Below, one piece after another: positions 36,760 through 44,042 of a DNA stretch of 64,000 nt (positions within the stretch are counted from its first letter, which is position 1; each line of letters opens with the position of its first letter). A program made the position numbers and the translations under genes. The notes beneath the pieces were generated by a model, which did no database searches, had not been told where the DNA came from, and was given only the letters and a program-made list of their open reading frames with translations. This DNA is from Erythrobacter litoralis HTCC2594 (GTDB lineage Bacteria; Pseudomonadota; Alphaproteobacteria; Sphingomonadales; Sphingomonadaceae), in the NCBI RefSeq assembly GCF_000013005.1, contig NC_007722.1, positions 2,299,501-2,363,500 of the forward strand. Reading direction: 5' to 3'.

Positions 36760-37185
36760 TTGGAGAGAATGATTGCCTATTGCGATGAGCGGTTCACGCA
36801 TTTCAGGAACCTTGGGCGATGGTACTATCGCTGGTCCTATGTGCTCTCGATCATCGCCGTTATCGCCAGTGTTTCGGCGGGTGTGCTGGCGATCTGGGAT
36901 TTTGCATCGAAAGAGATCATCGGCACGATCGCGCTGACGCCAGCCCTGATGGCGACGATCGCGAGCCAGCTCAAACTGGTCGAGAAATCCAACTGGTTCT
37001 ACATGGGCGCGCGCCGCTTTCGCGCCTTCGCGCGCACCATGCGCGTCGAGGCCGTGGGGGGCGTGCCCATCAACAAGGTCGAGGAATACGCCAGGCTGCT
37101 CAACGACTATGAAGTCGGTGCGCAACAGCAATGGACCGACCAGCTGAACTTCCAGTTCGACACTGCGCAGGACGGGGGCAGGTAG
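36760..37185 (+). CDS. DUF4231/SLATT-like two-TM protein
   Basis: A 138-141-residue protein with two hydrophobic segments (YVLSIIAVIASVSAGVLAIW and IGTIALTPALMATIASQL) and then KSNWFYMGARRFRAFARTMRVEAVGG, matching the DUF4231/SLATT family of two-helix membrane effectors. SLATT domains usually accompany a nucleotide sensor; none is visible beside it. The start is unclear: TTG at 36760, ATG at 36769, or a non-canonical ATA at 36733 that alone has a well-spaced GGGGGAGG site. An upstream hairpin covers that site. Confidence 0.75.
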   Translation: MERMIAYCDERFTHFRNLGRWYYRWSYVLSIIAVIASVSAGVLAIWDFASKEIIGTIALTPALMATIASQLKLVEKSNWFYMGARRFRAFARTMRVEAVGGVPINKVEEYARLLNDYEVGAQQQWTDQLNFQFDTAQDGGR

Positions 37186-37381
37186 TCACCGCATTCCGGA
37201 GCAGCGCAAAACCTGCCGCTCCGGCGTCCATCAATCGCGCCGCGCGGTGACGGTCACGGGGACGGGGTGATGGAATGGAGGGATGCGGGGGCGGGTGTTC
37301 GCAGCTTGGTGGGCGCAGCGGGTGGCAATGGAACGCGCTTCATACGCGAGGATGAGGCAATTTTTGGGCGCGTAGGGAAGT

Positions 37382-37564
37382 CTATAAGTTGTTAAAAAGC
37401 CAGCCCATGGCGATGCCTATAAACGGTGACACGGCAAGTATGACCCACGGCCAACGAGATTTGCGCAATTTCGGATCCGTGGAGAACGACAGTCCGCGAT
37501 CAGACCACCAAAGTGACCTGAGTTTGCGCGGCGCACGAAAATCCGGGCGTTCAATCTTGGGCAT
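37382..37564 (-). CDS. Possible small membrane protein
   Basis: A 60-residue frame: a basic N-terminal half (MPKIERPDFRAPRKLRSLWW) followed by one hydrophobic segment (WPWVILAVSPFIGIAMGWLF). The amino-acid composition is protein-like and a basic-then-hydrophobic pattern is typical for small inner-membrane proteins. There is no ribosome site before the ATG at 37564 and the upstream frame continues without a clear start. Kept at low confidence. Confidence 0.35.
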   Translation of the reverse strand: MPKIERPDFRAPRKLRSLWWSDRGLSFSTDPKLRKSRWPWVILAVSPFIGIAMGWLFNNL

Positions 37565-37644
37565 GGGGTCGACGATAATGCGACGGCTGGCGATGTTTGC
37601 GCAACCGCGAATTCCACAGGTGCCGCCTCTAGGGTTCCGGCTCT

Positions 37645-37710
37645 CATCCCTTACCTTCCAGCAAGCGGGAGTGGTAGCGACTTGATCCGGGCCTAATCGC
37701 AGCGGGGTGG
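37645..37710. repeat. Type-3 palindromic repeat, left copy
   Basis: Contains AAGCGGGAGTGG, GCGACTTGATCCGGGC and TCGCAGCGGGGTGG, all shared with the copies at 38116-38200 and 38255-38390. It lies 38 bp before the first DUF559 gene. Confidence 0.7.
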
Positions 37711-37747
37711 TCTTCCCGGGCGCAACACTAAGAGGCAATCTTGCCAA

Positions 37748-38107
37748 GTGCCCACCTGGAATCCCCGCAACACCAAGCGCGCCCGCAAACTGCGCAACAC
37801 GGCCACCCCGGCAGAACAACGCCTGTGGCAACACCTCTCGCGATCACAGCCGGGCGCAAAGTTCAGCCGCCAGATGCCGGTCGGCCCATGGTATGCCGAC
37901 TTCCTCTGCCGCGAACTCAAGCTGGTGATCGAACTCGACGGCTTCAGCCACGACGTCCAGCCCGACCGCGACGAGCGGCGCGATGCGGACCTGCGCGAGC
38001 TGGGCTATCACGTGCTCCACTTCACCAATGCCGATGTGATGAACAACACCGAAGGCGTAGTGATCGCCATCCAGCGAAAGATCGCAGATCTGCGTGGTTT
38101 GAAATAG
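37748..38107 (+). CDS. DUF559 endonuclease-like protein (Vsr/PD-(D/E)XK-type)
   Basis: A 119-residue DUF559 protein. It has KLRNTATPAEQRLWQHL at the N terminus, and the nuclease-like core SRQMPVGPWYADFLCRELKLVIELDGFSH, with D, E and D in the pattern expected of a Vsr-like active site, then LRELGYHVLHFTNADVMNNTEGV. Its cleavage target is unknown. A GTG start at 37748. Both sides carry palindromic repeats, as does the second DUF559 gene at 44.3 kb. Confidence 0.82.
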   Translation: MPTWNPRNTKRARKLRNTATPAEQRLWQHLSRSQPGAKFSRQMPVGPWYADFLCRELKLVIELDGFSHDVQPDRDERRDADLRELGYHVLHFTNADVMNNTEGVVIAIQRKIADLRGLK

Positions 38108-38115
38108 AAGGCACA

Positions 38116-38200
38116 ACCAATTTCCCACCCGCCTGCGGAAGGGAAGCGAGACGTTGTGCTTGAGCGCTTAGTCGCAGCAGGGTGGGCAAATCCAGACAGC
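38116..38200. repeat. Type-3 palindromic repeat, middle copy
   Basis: Carries CCCACCCGCCTGCGGAAGGG, AAGCGAGACG and GCTTAGTCGCAGCAGGGTGG, close to the other two copies. It starts 9 bp after the DUF559 stop. Confidence 0.7.
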
Positions 38201-38254
38201 AGAGGCTCCGCGCCCACCCCTAACCGCTGGCCTATGACCGTCTCCGCTTCGCTC

Positions 38255-38390
38255 CGACTCCCCGCAAGCGGGAGTGGAATCATGTTGCGCCGCCCAGTCC
38301 CCTCCCGCTTGCGGGAGGGGCAGCGAGACTTAGCGACCCCGGACTTGATCCGGGCGAGCTTAGTCGCAGCGGGGTGGGCTGTGGCGCTGA
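38255..38390. repeat. Type-3 palindromic repeat, right (fullest) copy
   Basis: Two CCCGC..GCGGG stems (around 38262 and 38308-38328), then GCAGCGAGACTTAGCGACC, the GGACTTGATCC palindrome and GCTTAGTCGCAGCGGGGTGG. This is the best reference copy for the family seen on both sides of the first DUF559 gene. Confidence 0.75.
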
Positions 38391-38429
38391 AGGGAGTTGC
38401 GCATGCCGTCACGGGAGCTCCGCGACTAT

Positions 38430-38714
38430 CTACGAGCGGAACACAAGCCAAAACACGAGCAGCGCACCCTGCCCGACGGCGATCAGGAAGAGGCGGTTCG
38501 AGAAGGGCTGCTTGCGGGTCTTGTGTCGGAACAGCGCGCGGCCTGCATAGGCACCGGGCGTGCCGCCGAGCAGCGCGAAGGCCAGCAAGTCCGCCTCCGA
38601 CGTGCGCCGCCGCCCCCCTTCCGCCCGCGCCTTGTCTATCCCGAACGCCGCAAAGGCGACGAAGTTGATCGCGATCAGGTAGTAGGTGATGGTCTCGGGG
38701 GTGAGGTAGTCCAA
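38430..38714 (-). CDS. DUF1294 small membrane protein
   Basis: A 94-residue membrane protein with three hydrophobic segments. ITYYLIAINFVAFAAFGIDKARA and LLAFALLGGTPGAYAGRALFRHKTRKQPF are the DUF1294 signature. Function unknown. A TTG start is the only in-frame option near the N terminus; there is no obvious ribosome site. It is bordered by the repeat-rich interval and by the start of the AT-richer two-gene module. Confidence 0.82.
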   Translation of the reverse strand: MDYLTPETITYYLIAINFVAFAAFGIDKARAEGGRRRTSEADLLAFALLGGTPGAYAGRALFRHKTRKQPFSNRLFLIAVGQGALLVFWLVFRS

Positions 38715-38808
38715 TGTGAGCGACTCATCGAGGGAATTGCGGGCGGTCGGTGCCGTTCCCGGACTCCCTATGAAACAAAGGGATATTATCGCCTTACCTG
38801 ATCCATCA

Positions 38809-39354
38809 TCAGTCCTTTAAGATATCTGTTATTGCAGGGGTAGGTCGCTTCTTGAGGGCCTTTCGCACATTCTTGCCTACCTCCTGCGCATCTGAGCCAG
38901 CTTTCGTCGAAGTGACCTCGTCGATCAGATCCGCTTGGATCATCGAAATTTTGTAGTCCGATTTGACGATCAACCACAAAGAAATGAGGACGCTTAAATT
39001 TATCGATATTTGGAACCATATGATAACAAATGGCGCCACCTTAGACGTGTCACTATAAACTGCATGGAAGAATATGTTTGACATTAGGGCTAGTAGAAAT
39101 GTCGAGAATGCGGCAATGTACGACTTAACAAGCATTCTAAAGGCTGACGTCGCTCTAATAGCCTGTGATTGAGACACCCTCTCATACGGTATCGCTGGGA
39201 AGCCTCGCGCCAACCTAATGAAGACTGCCGCCAGTAGTACCCCTAGGAGGATTGGAAGCGAACCGCTGAGCTTAAGGGTTATCTCGCTGGCGCTAGATGA
39301 GAAGGCTATCCCTCCCCCTGCAGCGGCGAGAAAGTACCCGAAGAAATACCTCAT
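38809..39354 (-). CDS. Four-TM membrane protein of an AT-richer two-gene module
   Basis: A 181-residue protein with four predicted membrane helices (about 3-20, 31-51, 77-101 and 106-130) and a soluble tail of about 50 residues ending ALKKRPTPAITDILKD. I do not recognise a family. Base composition is visibly lower in GC than in the neighbours, suggesting recent transfer. It starts inside the stop of the preceding gene (ATGA, 4 bp), so the two are translated as a pair. A membrane-effector role is inference from architecture. Confidence 0.78.
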   Translation of the reverse strand: MRYFFGYFLAAAGGGIAFSSSASEITLKLSGSLPILLGVLLAAVFIRLARGFPAIPYERVSQSQAIRATSAFRMLVKSYIAAFSTFLLALMSNIFFHAVYSDTSKVAPFVIIWFQISINLSVLISLWLIVKSDYKISMIQADLIDEVTSTKAGSDAQEVGKNVRKALKKRPTPAITDILKD

Positions 39355-40352
39355 TCAACGACAATCTTCTTATCTTCGACCCAGCGAACATATTCACTGA
39401 CCAGAGTGTCAGTGGCGTGATCAAAATCGATGAGAATGTTTTTTTCTTCAGCGACGTCAAACGGGCGCTTCGCACCCAAAATTACACCGCCATCTTTGAT
39501 CTCGCCATCCTTCCCTGCAATCCCCACTATTCCGTCGTCCATATCGGCAAGCTCCGTCACAACATCTTGGAGCGCCTCCTTTACCTTCTTGTCGCGTGGG
39601 CCTGCGACAGACCATTGAACGTCAGCCACCAAGCGGTTCTTATCTCCCATGGAGTCCATCAGCTTCTCGAAGGACTCTGCTGGAACGACGGCCTGCACGA
39701 CGGCCTCCGCTTTACTCCATGCCACCGTCCTAGCTCCAATTCTGGTCTTAACTTCTTTGCCTACATTCAAGGCAACTCCCTTGGAATTGGAAGAACTACC
39801 ACGAATTCTGAATTTGGAAACGCGCCCGATGTCATCGCCGGTTTCCGCTCTGTCCAGCACCGCGCTCAAGGCAATCGACCTGCCCACCAACTTTTGGAGC
39901 AGCCATTCAAAGAACAGCTCTACATCGCGCTTGCGGAACCCTTTTACATTTACGAACAATAGATGATCGTGGCGCACGAAAAAGTAGCAGAGACCTTGGA
40001 TGAAATCTTGTTTTTCACCAGCCTCCTGTTCCATGAGTTCGAACAGCGTTGCTAGCGTATTCGTCGTCAGCTGCTTTTGCTGTTCATTCCTCCTAAGCAC
40101 AGGCTGGAGCAAGCCGGGTACAACCTCGCAGATTATCCCTGCCATGCCGTCAGTTACGTCGGCGAACTCGTTTAGGAGCAGCTCTCGCCCTTCTTGCCCA
40201 AGTATCATGACACGCTCGGTTGGCGCCTCCGACAGCTTTTGATTGCCGTTGACCGCCTTGTTCAAGCATTCACGTAGAGCGGCCTCGAAGGAACCTTCGC
40301 CGGAGACTGCAGAATGACGATAATTGATCGGAAGATATTTGGTAGCCATCAT
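39351..40352 (-). CDS. Soluble partner protein of the AT-richer two-gene module
   Basis: A 333-residue soluble protein beginning MMATKYLPINYRHSA. It has no signal or membrane segment, and no Walker, nuclease or kinase motif that I can see. Segments such as CYFFVRHDHLLFVNVKGFRKRDVELFFEWLL look like beta strands and helices of a binding domain. Lower GC than the flanks. Coupled by a 4-bp overlap to the four-TM gene. A sensor-plus-membrane-effector defence module is my inference. The start could be 40352 or 40349. Confidence 0.75.
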   Translation of the reverse strand: MMATKYLPINYRHSAVSGEGSFEAALRECLNKAVNGNQKLSEAPTERVMILGQEGRELLLNEFADVTDGMAGIICEVVPGLLQPVLRRNEQQKQLTTNTLATLFELMEQEAGEKQDFIQGLCYFFVRHDHLLFVNVKGFRKRDVELFFEWLLQKLVGRSIALSAVLDRAETGDDIGRVSKFRIRGSSSNSKGVALNVGKEVKTRIGARTVAWSKAEAVVQAVVPAESFEKLMDSMGDKNRLVADVQWSVAGPRDKKVKEALQDVVTELADMDDGIVGIAGKDGEIKDGGVILGAKRPFDVAEEKNILIDFDHATDTLVSEYVRWVEDKKIVVE

Positions 40353-40389
40353 CCAAGTATAGACAAGGACTAGTTCTAAGCAACTAACA

Positions 40390-41460
40390 TCACTCCGCCG
40401 CCACACTCCCGGCGCTGCCACCTTCGTCCCCAAACATATCCGGCCCGTCGTCCACCGCCTCTTCCTCGTTCGCGGCCTTGCCGGCGCCGTGGCGCTTGTC
40501 GAAGGTGCTCCACACATCCTGCCAGTTGCCCTTGGTCGCGCCCTTGGAATATTCGGTGGCGCGCTGTTCGAAGAAGTTGGCGTGTTCGACGCCGTTCAGG
40601 AGCGGGGCGAGCCAGGGGAGCGGGTGGTCGTCGACCATGTAGATCGGCTGCAGGCCGAGCTGGCCGAGCCGCCAGTCGGCGATGTAGCGGATGTATTTCT
40701 TGATTTCCTTCGGCGTCATCCCGGAAACCGGACCCATTTCGAAGGCGAGGTCGATGAAGTTGTCTTCCAGCCGCACCGACTTCTGGCAGATGTCGATGAT
40801 GTCTTCCTTCACCGCCTTGGTGTAGCAATCGCGCTCGCGCACGAATTCGTGGAACAGCCGCACGATGCCTTCGCAGTGCAGGCTCTCGTCGCGGACCGAC
40901 CAGCTGACGATCTGGCCCATGCCCTTCATCTTGTTGAAGCGCGGGAAGTTCATCAGCATGGCGAAGCTGGCGAACAGCTGCATGCCTTCGGTGAAGCCGC
41001 CGAACACCGCCAGCGTGCGCGCGATATCCTCGTCCGTGTCCACGCCGAACAGCTGGAGGTAATCGTGCTTGTCCTTCATCTCCTCGTATTCGAGGAAGGC
41101 GGAATATTCGCTTTCGGGCATGCCGATCGTGTCGAGCAGGTGGCTGTAGGCCGCGATGTGCACCGTCTCCATGTTGGAGAAAGCGGTCAGCATCATCTTG
41201 ATCTCGGTCGGCTTGAACACGCGGCCGTATTTGTCGTGGTAGCAATCCTGCACTTCGACATCGGCCTGGGTGAAGAAACGGAAGATCTGCGTGAGCAGGT
41301 TGCGCTCGTGCTCGGTGATCTTCTGCGCCCAGTCGCGGCAGTCTTCGCCCAGCGGCACTTCTTCGGGCATCCAGTGGATCTGCTGCTGGCGTTTCCAGAA
41401 GTCGTAGGCCCACGGATATTCGAAGGGCTTGTAGGTCTTACGGGCTTCAAGAAGGGACAT
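40390..41460 (-). CDS. nrdB: Ribonucleotide reductase, beta subunit (class Ia)
   Basis: A 356-residue radical-generating subunit. Di-iron ligands and the radical Tyr are visible: Asp 67, Glu 98, His 101 and Tyr 105 in the ETVHIAAYSH segment, and a later DESLHCEG with Glu and His. The N terminus MSLLEARKTYKPFEYPW is typical for alphaproteobacteria; no ATP-cone is present. The C-terminal tail is acidic (NEEEAVDDGPDMFGDEGG). GAGGAAAC precedes the ATG at 41460. A near-copy of its first nine codons lies 47 bp upstream. nrdA is about 3.4 kb away on the same strand. Confidence 0.95.
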   Translation of the reverse strand: MSLLEARKTYKPFEYPWAYDFWKRQQQIHWMPEEVPLGEDCRDWAQKITEHERNLLTQIFRFFTQADVEVQDCYHDKYGRVFKPTEIKMMLTAFSNMETVHIAAYSHLLDTIGMPESEYSAFLEYEEMKDKHDYLQLFGVDTDEDIARTLAVFGGFTEGMQLFASFAMLMNFPRFNKMKGMGQIVSWSVRDESLHCEGIVRLFHEFVRERDCYTKAVKEDIIDICQKSVRLEDNFIDLAFEMGPVSGMTPKEIKKYIRYIADWRLGQLGLQPIYMVDDHPLPWLAPLLNGVEHANFFEQRATEYSKGATKGNWQDVWSTFDKRHGAGKAANEEEAVDDGPDMFGDEGGSAGSVAAE

Positions 41461-41507
41461 GGACGTTTCCTCGGCTGGTGTGCAGCAAATCAATATGTGG
41501 TGGAGAG

Positions 41508-41540
41508 CTAGTCAGTCTTACGGGCTTCTAGCAACGACAT
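41508..41540 (-). CDS. Ten-residue ORF repeating the NrdB N terminus
   Basis: ATG at 41540 encodes MSLLEARKTD and then TAG. Its first nine residues equal those of NrdB, but four codons differ synonymously (TCC/TCG, CTT/TTG, CTT/CTA, ACC/ACT). CGGAGA lies about 9 bp upstream, so it has its own ribosome site. It is either a leader peptide controlling nrdB or the remnant of a second nrdB start. Confidence 0.6.
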   Translation of the reverse strand: MSLLEARKTD

Positions 41541-41579
41541 CTTGTGGTTCTCCGGTTGGGCGTGAACTTTGGAGCATAT

Positions 41580-41597
41580 GAATCAGAACGCTGATTC
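41580..41597 (-). promoter_or_regulatory. Inverted repeat with two GANTC sites upstream of nrdB
   Basis: GAATCAG-aacg-CTGATTC: 7-bp arms, each containing a GANTC (CcrM-type methylation) site. It lies 120-137 bp before nrdB and 40-57 bp before the tiny ORF. No standard NrdR box was found. Could be a regulator site sensitive to adenine methylation. Confidence 0.5.
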
Positions 41598-41732
41598 GAT
41601 AGCAAGCCCGGTCCAAAGTCCGGGGCTTATCCACGCCTTTGGCGGCGACCCGAGGGGGCTGGCGCGGCAGGCTGTGGAACGATCATGGTTCTCCCTTCGT
41701 TCTCTACACGAATATCCACAGGAGAACCAGAC

Positions 41733-41918
41733 ATGACTCGCGACAAGAACCAGTACGAACCGGGCGACAGCCGCCGCGTGACACTGACCAAGAGCGATCT
41801 CGATATCGAGCCCACGCGCACCGGCCCGCTCGAAGATGAAGCGCGTGAACTGGCCGACGATCGGCAGACCGCGAAGCGCCGCGAGCCGACGGCGGAAGAG
41901 CTGCGCACCGGCGGGTAA
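41733..41918 (+). CDS. Small hydrophilic protein
   Basis: A 61-residue charged protein beginning MTRDKNQYEPGDSRRVTLTK and ending PTAEELRTGG. No membrane segment, Cys or known motif; probably disordered or a small stress protein. AGGAGAA lies 7 bp before the ATG and strongly supports it. It diverges from nrdB and precedes the DUF2171 gene by about 120 bp. Confidence 0.7.
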   Translation: MTRDKNQYEPGDSRRVTLTKSDLDIEPTRTGPLEDEARELADDRQTAKRREPTAEELRTGG

Positions 41919-42040
41919 ACGGAGCCGGTGAGGCGCGCTTCCACGAACCGTTGCTGAGCATCGGCGAGCCGAGGAACGATTGCCCCTCCCCAACCGTTGG
42001 TTCAGTGTAACCCATTCAGAGAAAAGGAAATTCTACCGAT

Positions 42041-42283
42041 ATGTTTGAGAAGATGCGCATCAAGGAACACATGGAAGTCGTCAACGCGGAAGGTCTTCAT
42101 GTCGGCACCGTCGACAAGATCCAGGACGACAACATCAAGCTGACGAAGTCGGACAGCATGGACGATATGCACCACTTCCTGTCGCTGGACGATGTCGAGA
42201 AGCTCGACGACAACCGCGTCTACCTCAAGAAGGACGCGCGCATTCCGGCAGGCTTGGGCAACAAGGCCACCGAAACCGCGTAA
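42041..42283 (+). CDS. DUF2171 protein
   Basis: An 80-residue protein starting MFEKMRIKEHMEVVNAEG, with HVGTVDKIQDDNIKLTKSDS, the DUF2171 signature (a PRC-barrel-like beta fold). Function is unknown; similar genes occur in stress-resistant sphingomonads. AAAAGGAAA upstream of the ATG. The neighbours have no shared function. Confidence 0.88.
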   Translation: MFEKMRIKEHMEVVNAEGLHVGTVDKIQDDNIKLTKSDSMDDMHHFLSLDDVEKLDDNRVYLKKDARIPAGLGNKATETA

Positions 42284-42424
42284 ACCGACGACAGTTGGGG
42301 CCGCCGCCTTGCGAGAGGTACGGCGGCATACTCCGGCGCTGCTCCCCGTCATCGCACGGGTCGAGCCGCCGGGGTTTTTCGTGCCCGGTCCCGAAGCGGC
42401 GCAGGTGCGGGCCGATGCGCAGCG

Positions 42425-43783
42425 CTAGGTCAGCATCGCCAGCACGATCGTTGCCAGCGTCGCGACGACCGGTACGATCACAGTCACTACCCCGACTTCC
42501 TTATAGGCCTGCTTGTGGGTCAGCTGCGTGATGGTCAACATCGCGATCACCGCGCCGCAGTGCGGCAGGCTGTCGAAGCCGCCGCTCGCCATGGCCACCA
42601 GCCGGTGAAGTTCCTCGGGCGACACGCCCTGCGCGAGGTAGGGATCGGCGAGTGTCGCCATGAATATCTGCAACCCGCCCGACGAGGATCCGGTGATGCC
42701 GCTCACCGTGCTGGCCGCCGCGAACATCGAGAGCTCGGGCGGCAGCGCGGACCCGACCACCAGGTCGGTAAAGGCGGCGAAGCCCTGCGTCTGCGCCACC
42801 ACACCGCCGAAGCCGATCACGGCCGCCGTCGCCATCAGCGGCATGATCGCATCCTGCGTGCCCAGCCCCATGGTCTGCAGCGGGGCGCGGCGCACCGCCG
42901 GAAACAGTGCGATGGCGACAAGGCTCGCCAGGATCAGCGCGATCGACGGCCACAGCACCGGTTGGCTGTTGGCGAAAGCAATGATGGCCGAACCCTCGCC
43001 CGCGCCGGCCATGTCGGCGAGGCGCGGGGCGAGGATCGTCGCGATCACCAACGCAAGCGGCAGGATCGCGAGCGCCCAGTGGGGCACGTCCTGTTCGATT
43101 GTCGCGAAGTCGGGGATGATGTCGCGCGGGCCGGGCTCGAACCCCTCACCGGCAGCCTGCGCCTTCACGCGTTCGCGTTCCAGATAGGCCATGCCCATTG
43201 CGAGCATCAACGCCCCGCCGAACAGGCCGAGCAACGGGCCGGCGAACAGGTCGGTCCCGAGTTTCAGCGTCGGAATGACATTGTGGATCGAGGGCGTCCC
43301 GGGCAGCGCGGTGAGCGTGAAGGTCCCCGCCCCCAGCGCCAGCGCCCCGCAGAACAGCCGCTTGGGAATGTCGGCTTCCTTCAGCAGGCGCAGCCCGAGC
43401 GGATACATCGCAAAGATGACCACGAACACGACCACCCCGCCATAGGTCAGCAAAGCGCAAGCCAGCACGGTGATCCACAGCGCCCGGTGCGCGCCGAGCC
43501 TGCGCACCAGCGCCATGGCGATGCTGGTGGCGGCGTGGCTGTCCCCCATGATCTTGCCGAACACCGCCCCCGCCGCGAACAGCAGGAAGAAGCGCCCGGC
43601 AAAGGTGAACGCTCCGAGTTCGCCGATGGTGAAGGTCTGCATCAGGCTTTCGGCGAAGGGCAGGCCGTTGGTGACGATCACCACCAGCGCACAGAGCACG
43701 GCGGCGAAGATGATATTCACATCGCGCAGCGCCAGCCAGATCAACAGCGCCAACCCGGCCAGCAGGCCGATCATCCCCAGCAT
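42425..43783 (-). CDS. GntP-family permease (gluconate/organic-acid symporter)
   Basis: A 452-residue membrane transporter with about 12-14 hydrophobic segments, among them FAGRFFLLFAAGAVFGKIM and ALPGTPSIHNVIPT (a conserved GntP loop), and the C-terminal SGGFDSLPHCGAVI. GntP-family members import gluconate or related hydroxy acids with protons or sodium. The ATG at 43783 is preferred over 43789 because GGGGGGAG is spaced 7 bp from it and only 1 bp from the other. Substrate unknown. Confidence 0.88.
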   Translation of the reverse strand: MLGMIGLLAGLALLIWLALRDVNIIFAAVLCALVVIVTNGLPFAESLMQTFTIGELGAFTFAGRFFLLFAAGAVFGKIMGDSHAATSIAMALVRRLGAHRALWITVLACALLTYGGVVVFVVIFAMYPLGLRLLKEADIPKRLFCGALALGAGTFTLTALPGTPSIHNVIPTLKLGTDLFAGPLLGLFGGALMLAMGMAYLERERVKAQAAGEGFEPGPRDIIPDFATIEQDVPHWALAILPLALVIATILAPRLADMAGAGEGSAIIAFANSQPVLWPSIALILASLVAIALFPAVRRAPLQTMGLGTQDAIMPLMATAAVIGFGGVVAQTQGFAAFTDLVVGSALPPELSMFAAASTVSGITGSSSGGLQIFMATLADPYLAQGVSPEELHRLVAMASGGFDSLPHCGAVIAMLTITQLTHKQAYKEVGVVTVIVPVVATLATIVLAMLT

Positions 43784-43835
43784 CACCATTCTCCCCCCGG
43801 TCGCGCGGGCGCAATCGCTCGCCTGCGTGGCACGT

Positions 43836-44009
43836 TTAGCCGAGCAATGCCACCATCGCCCACCATCCGAACACGGCGGCAACGGCGTAGCCAAGCCACG
43901 AGAAGCCGCGGGCGATAATGGGCCGCTTGCGGCTGGCCCCCTTGCTGCCGAGCACGTAGCCGAGAAAGGCCCCCATTGCTGCGACGAAAAGATAGAAAAG
44001 CTCAGGCAT
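43836..44009 (-). CDS. Small two-TM membrane protein
   Basis: A 57-residue frame: MPELFYLFVAAMGAFLGYVL, a short basic loop (GSKGASRKRPIIARG), then FSWLGYAVAAVFGWWAMVAL. The hairpin of two hydrophobic helices around a positive loop is typical of real small membrane proteins. No clear ribosome site, but it lies 33 bp behind the lipoprotein gene and may be coupled. Function unknown. Confidence 0.55.
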   Translation of the reverse strand: MPELFYLFVAAMGAFLGYVLGSKGASRKRPIIARGFSWLGYAVAAVFGWWAMVALLG

Positions 44010-44042
44010 GAGGTTGGGACGCGCCCTCCGTCGCGCGATCAG

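Larger units (their letters stand above)
37186..37747. other. 562-bp stretch with no secure gene
   Basis: The left 190 bp show no conserved structure. A minus-strand frame at 37382-37564 may code for a small membrane protein (listed separately). The right end, about 37645-37710, holds a degenerate repeat copy before the DUF559 gene. A plus-strand frame over 37389-37685 has no membrane or protein-like features and I reject it. Confidence 0.55.
38108..38429. other. 322-bp repeat-filled interval
   Basis: No gene. It consists of degenerate copies of one palindromic family (listed at 38116-38200 and 38255-38390) plus a short linker to the DUF1294 gene. Sequence motifs CCCGCTTGCGGGAG and GGGCGAGCTTAGTCGCAGCGG recur. 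Confidence 0.6.

Noticed and set aside
37389..37685. A 98-codon plus-strand frame
   Set aside because: No ribosome site or protein-like pattern, and it opposes a basic-plus-hydrophobic minus-strand frame that looks more real.
38809..40352. Assignment of the two-gene module to the Kiwa system
   Set aside because: The architecture (four-TM protein plus soluble partner) is similar, but gene order is reversed and I see no sequence pattern that I can tie to KwaA or KwaB.
41583..42015. Minus-strand frames opposite the 61-residue hydrophilic gene
   Set aside because: The plus-strand gene has a strong AGGAG site; the minus frames are Arg/Ser-rich mirror frames.
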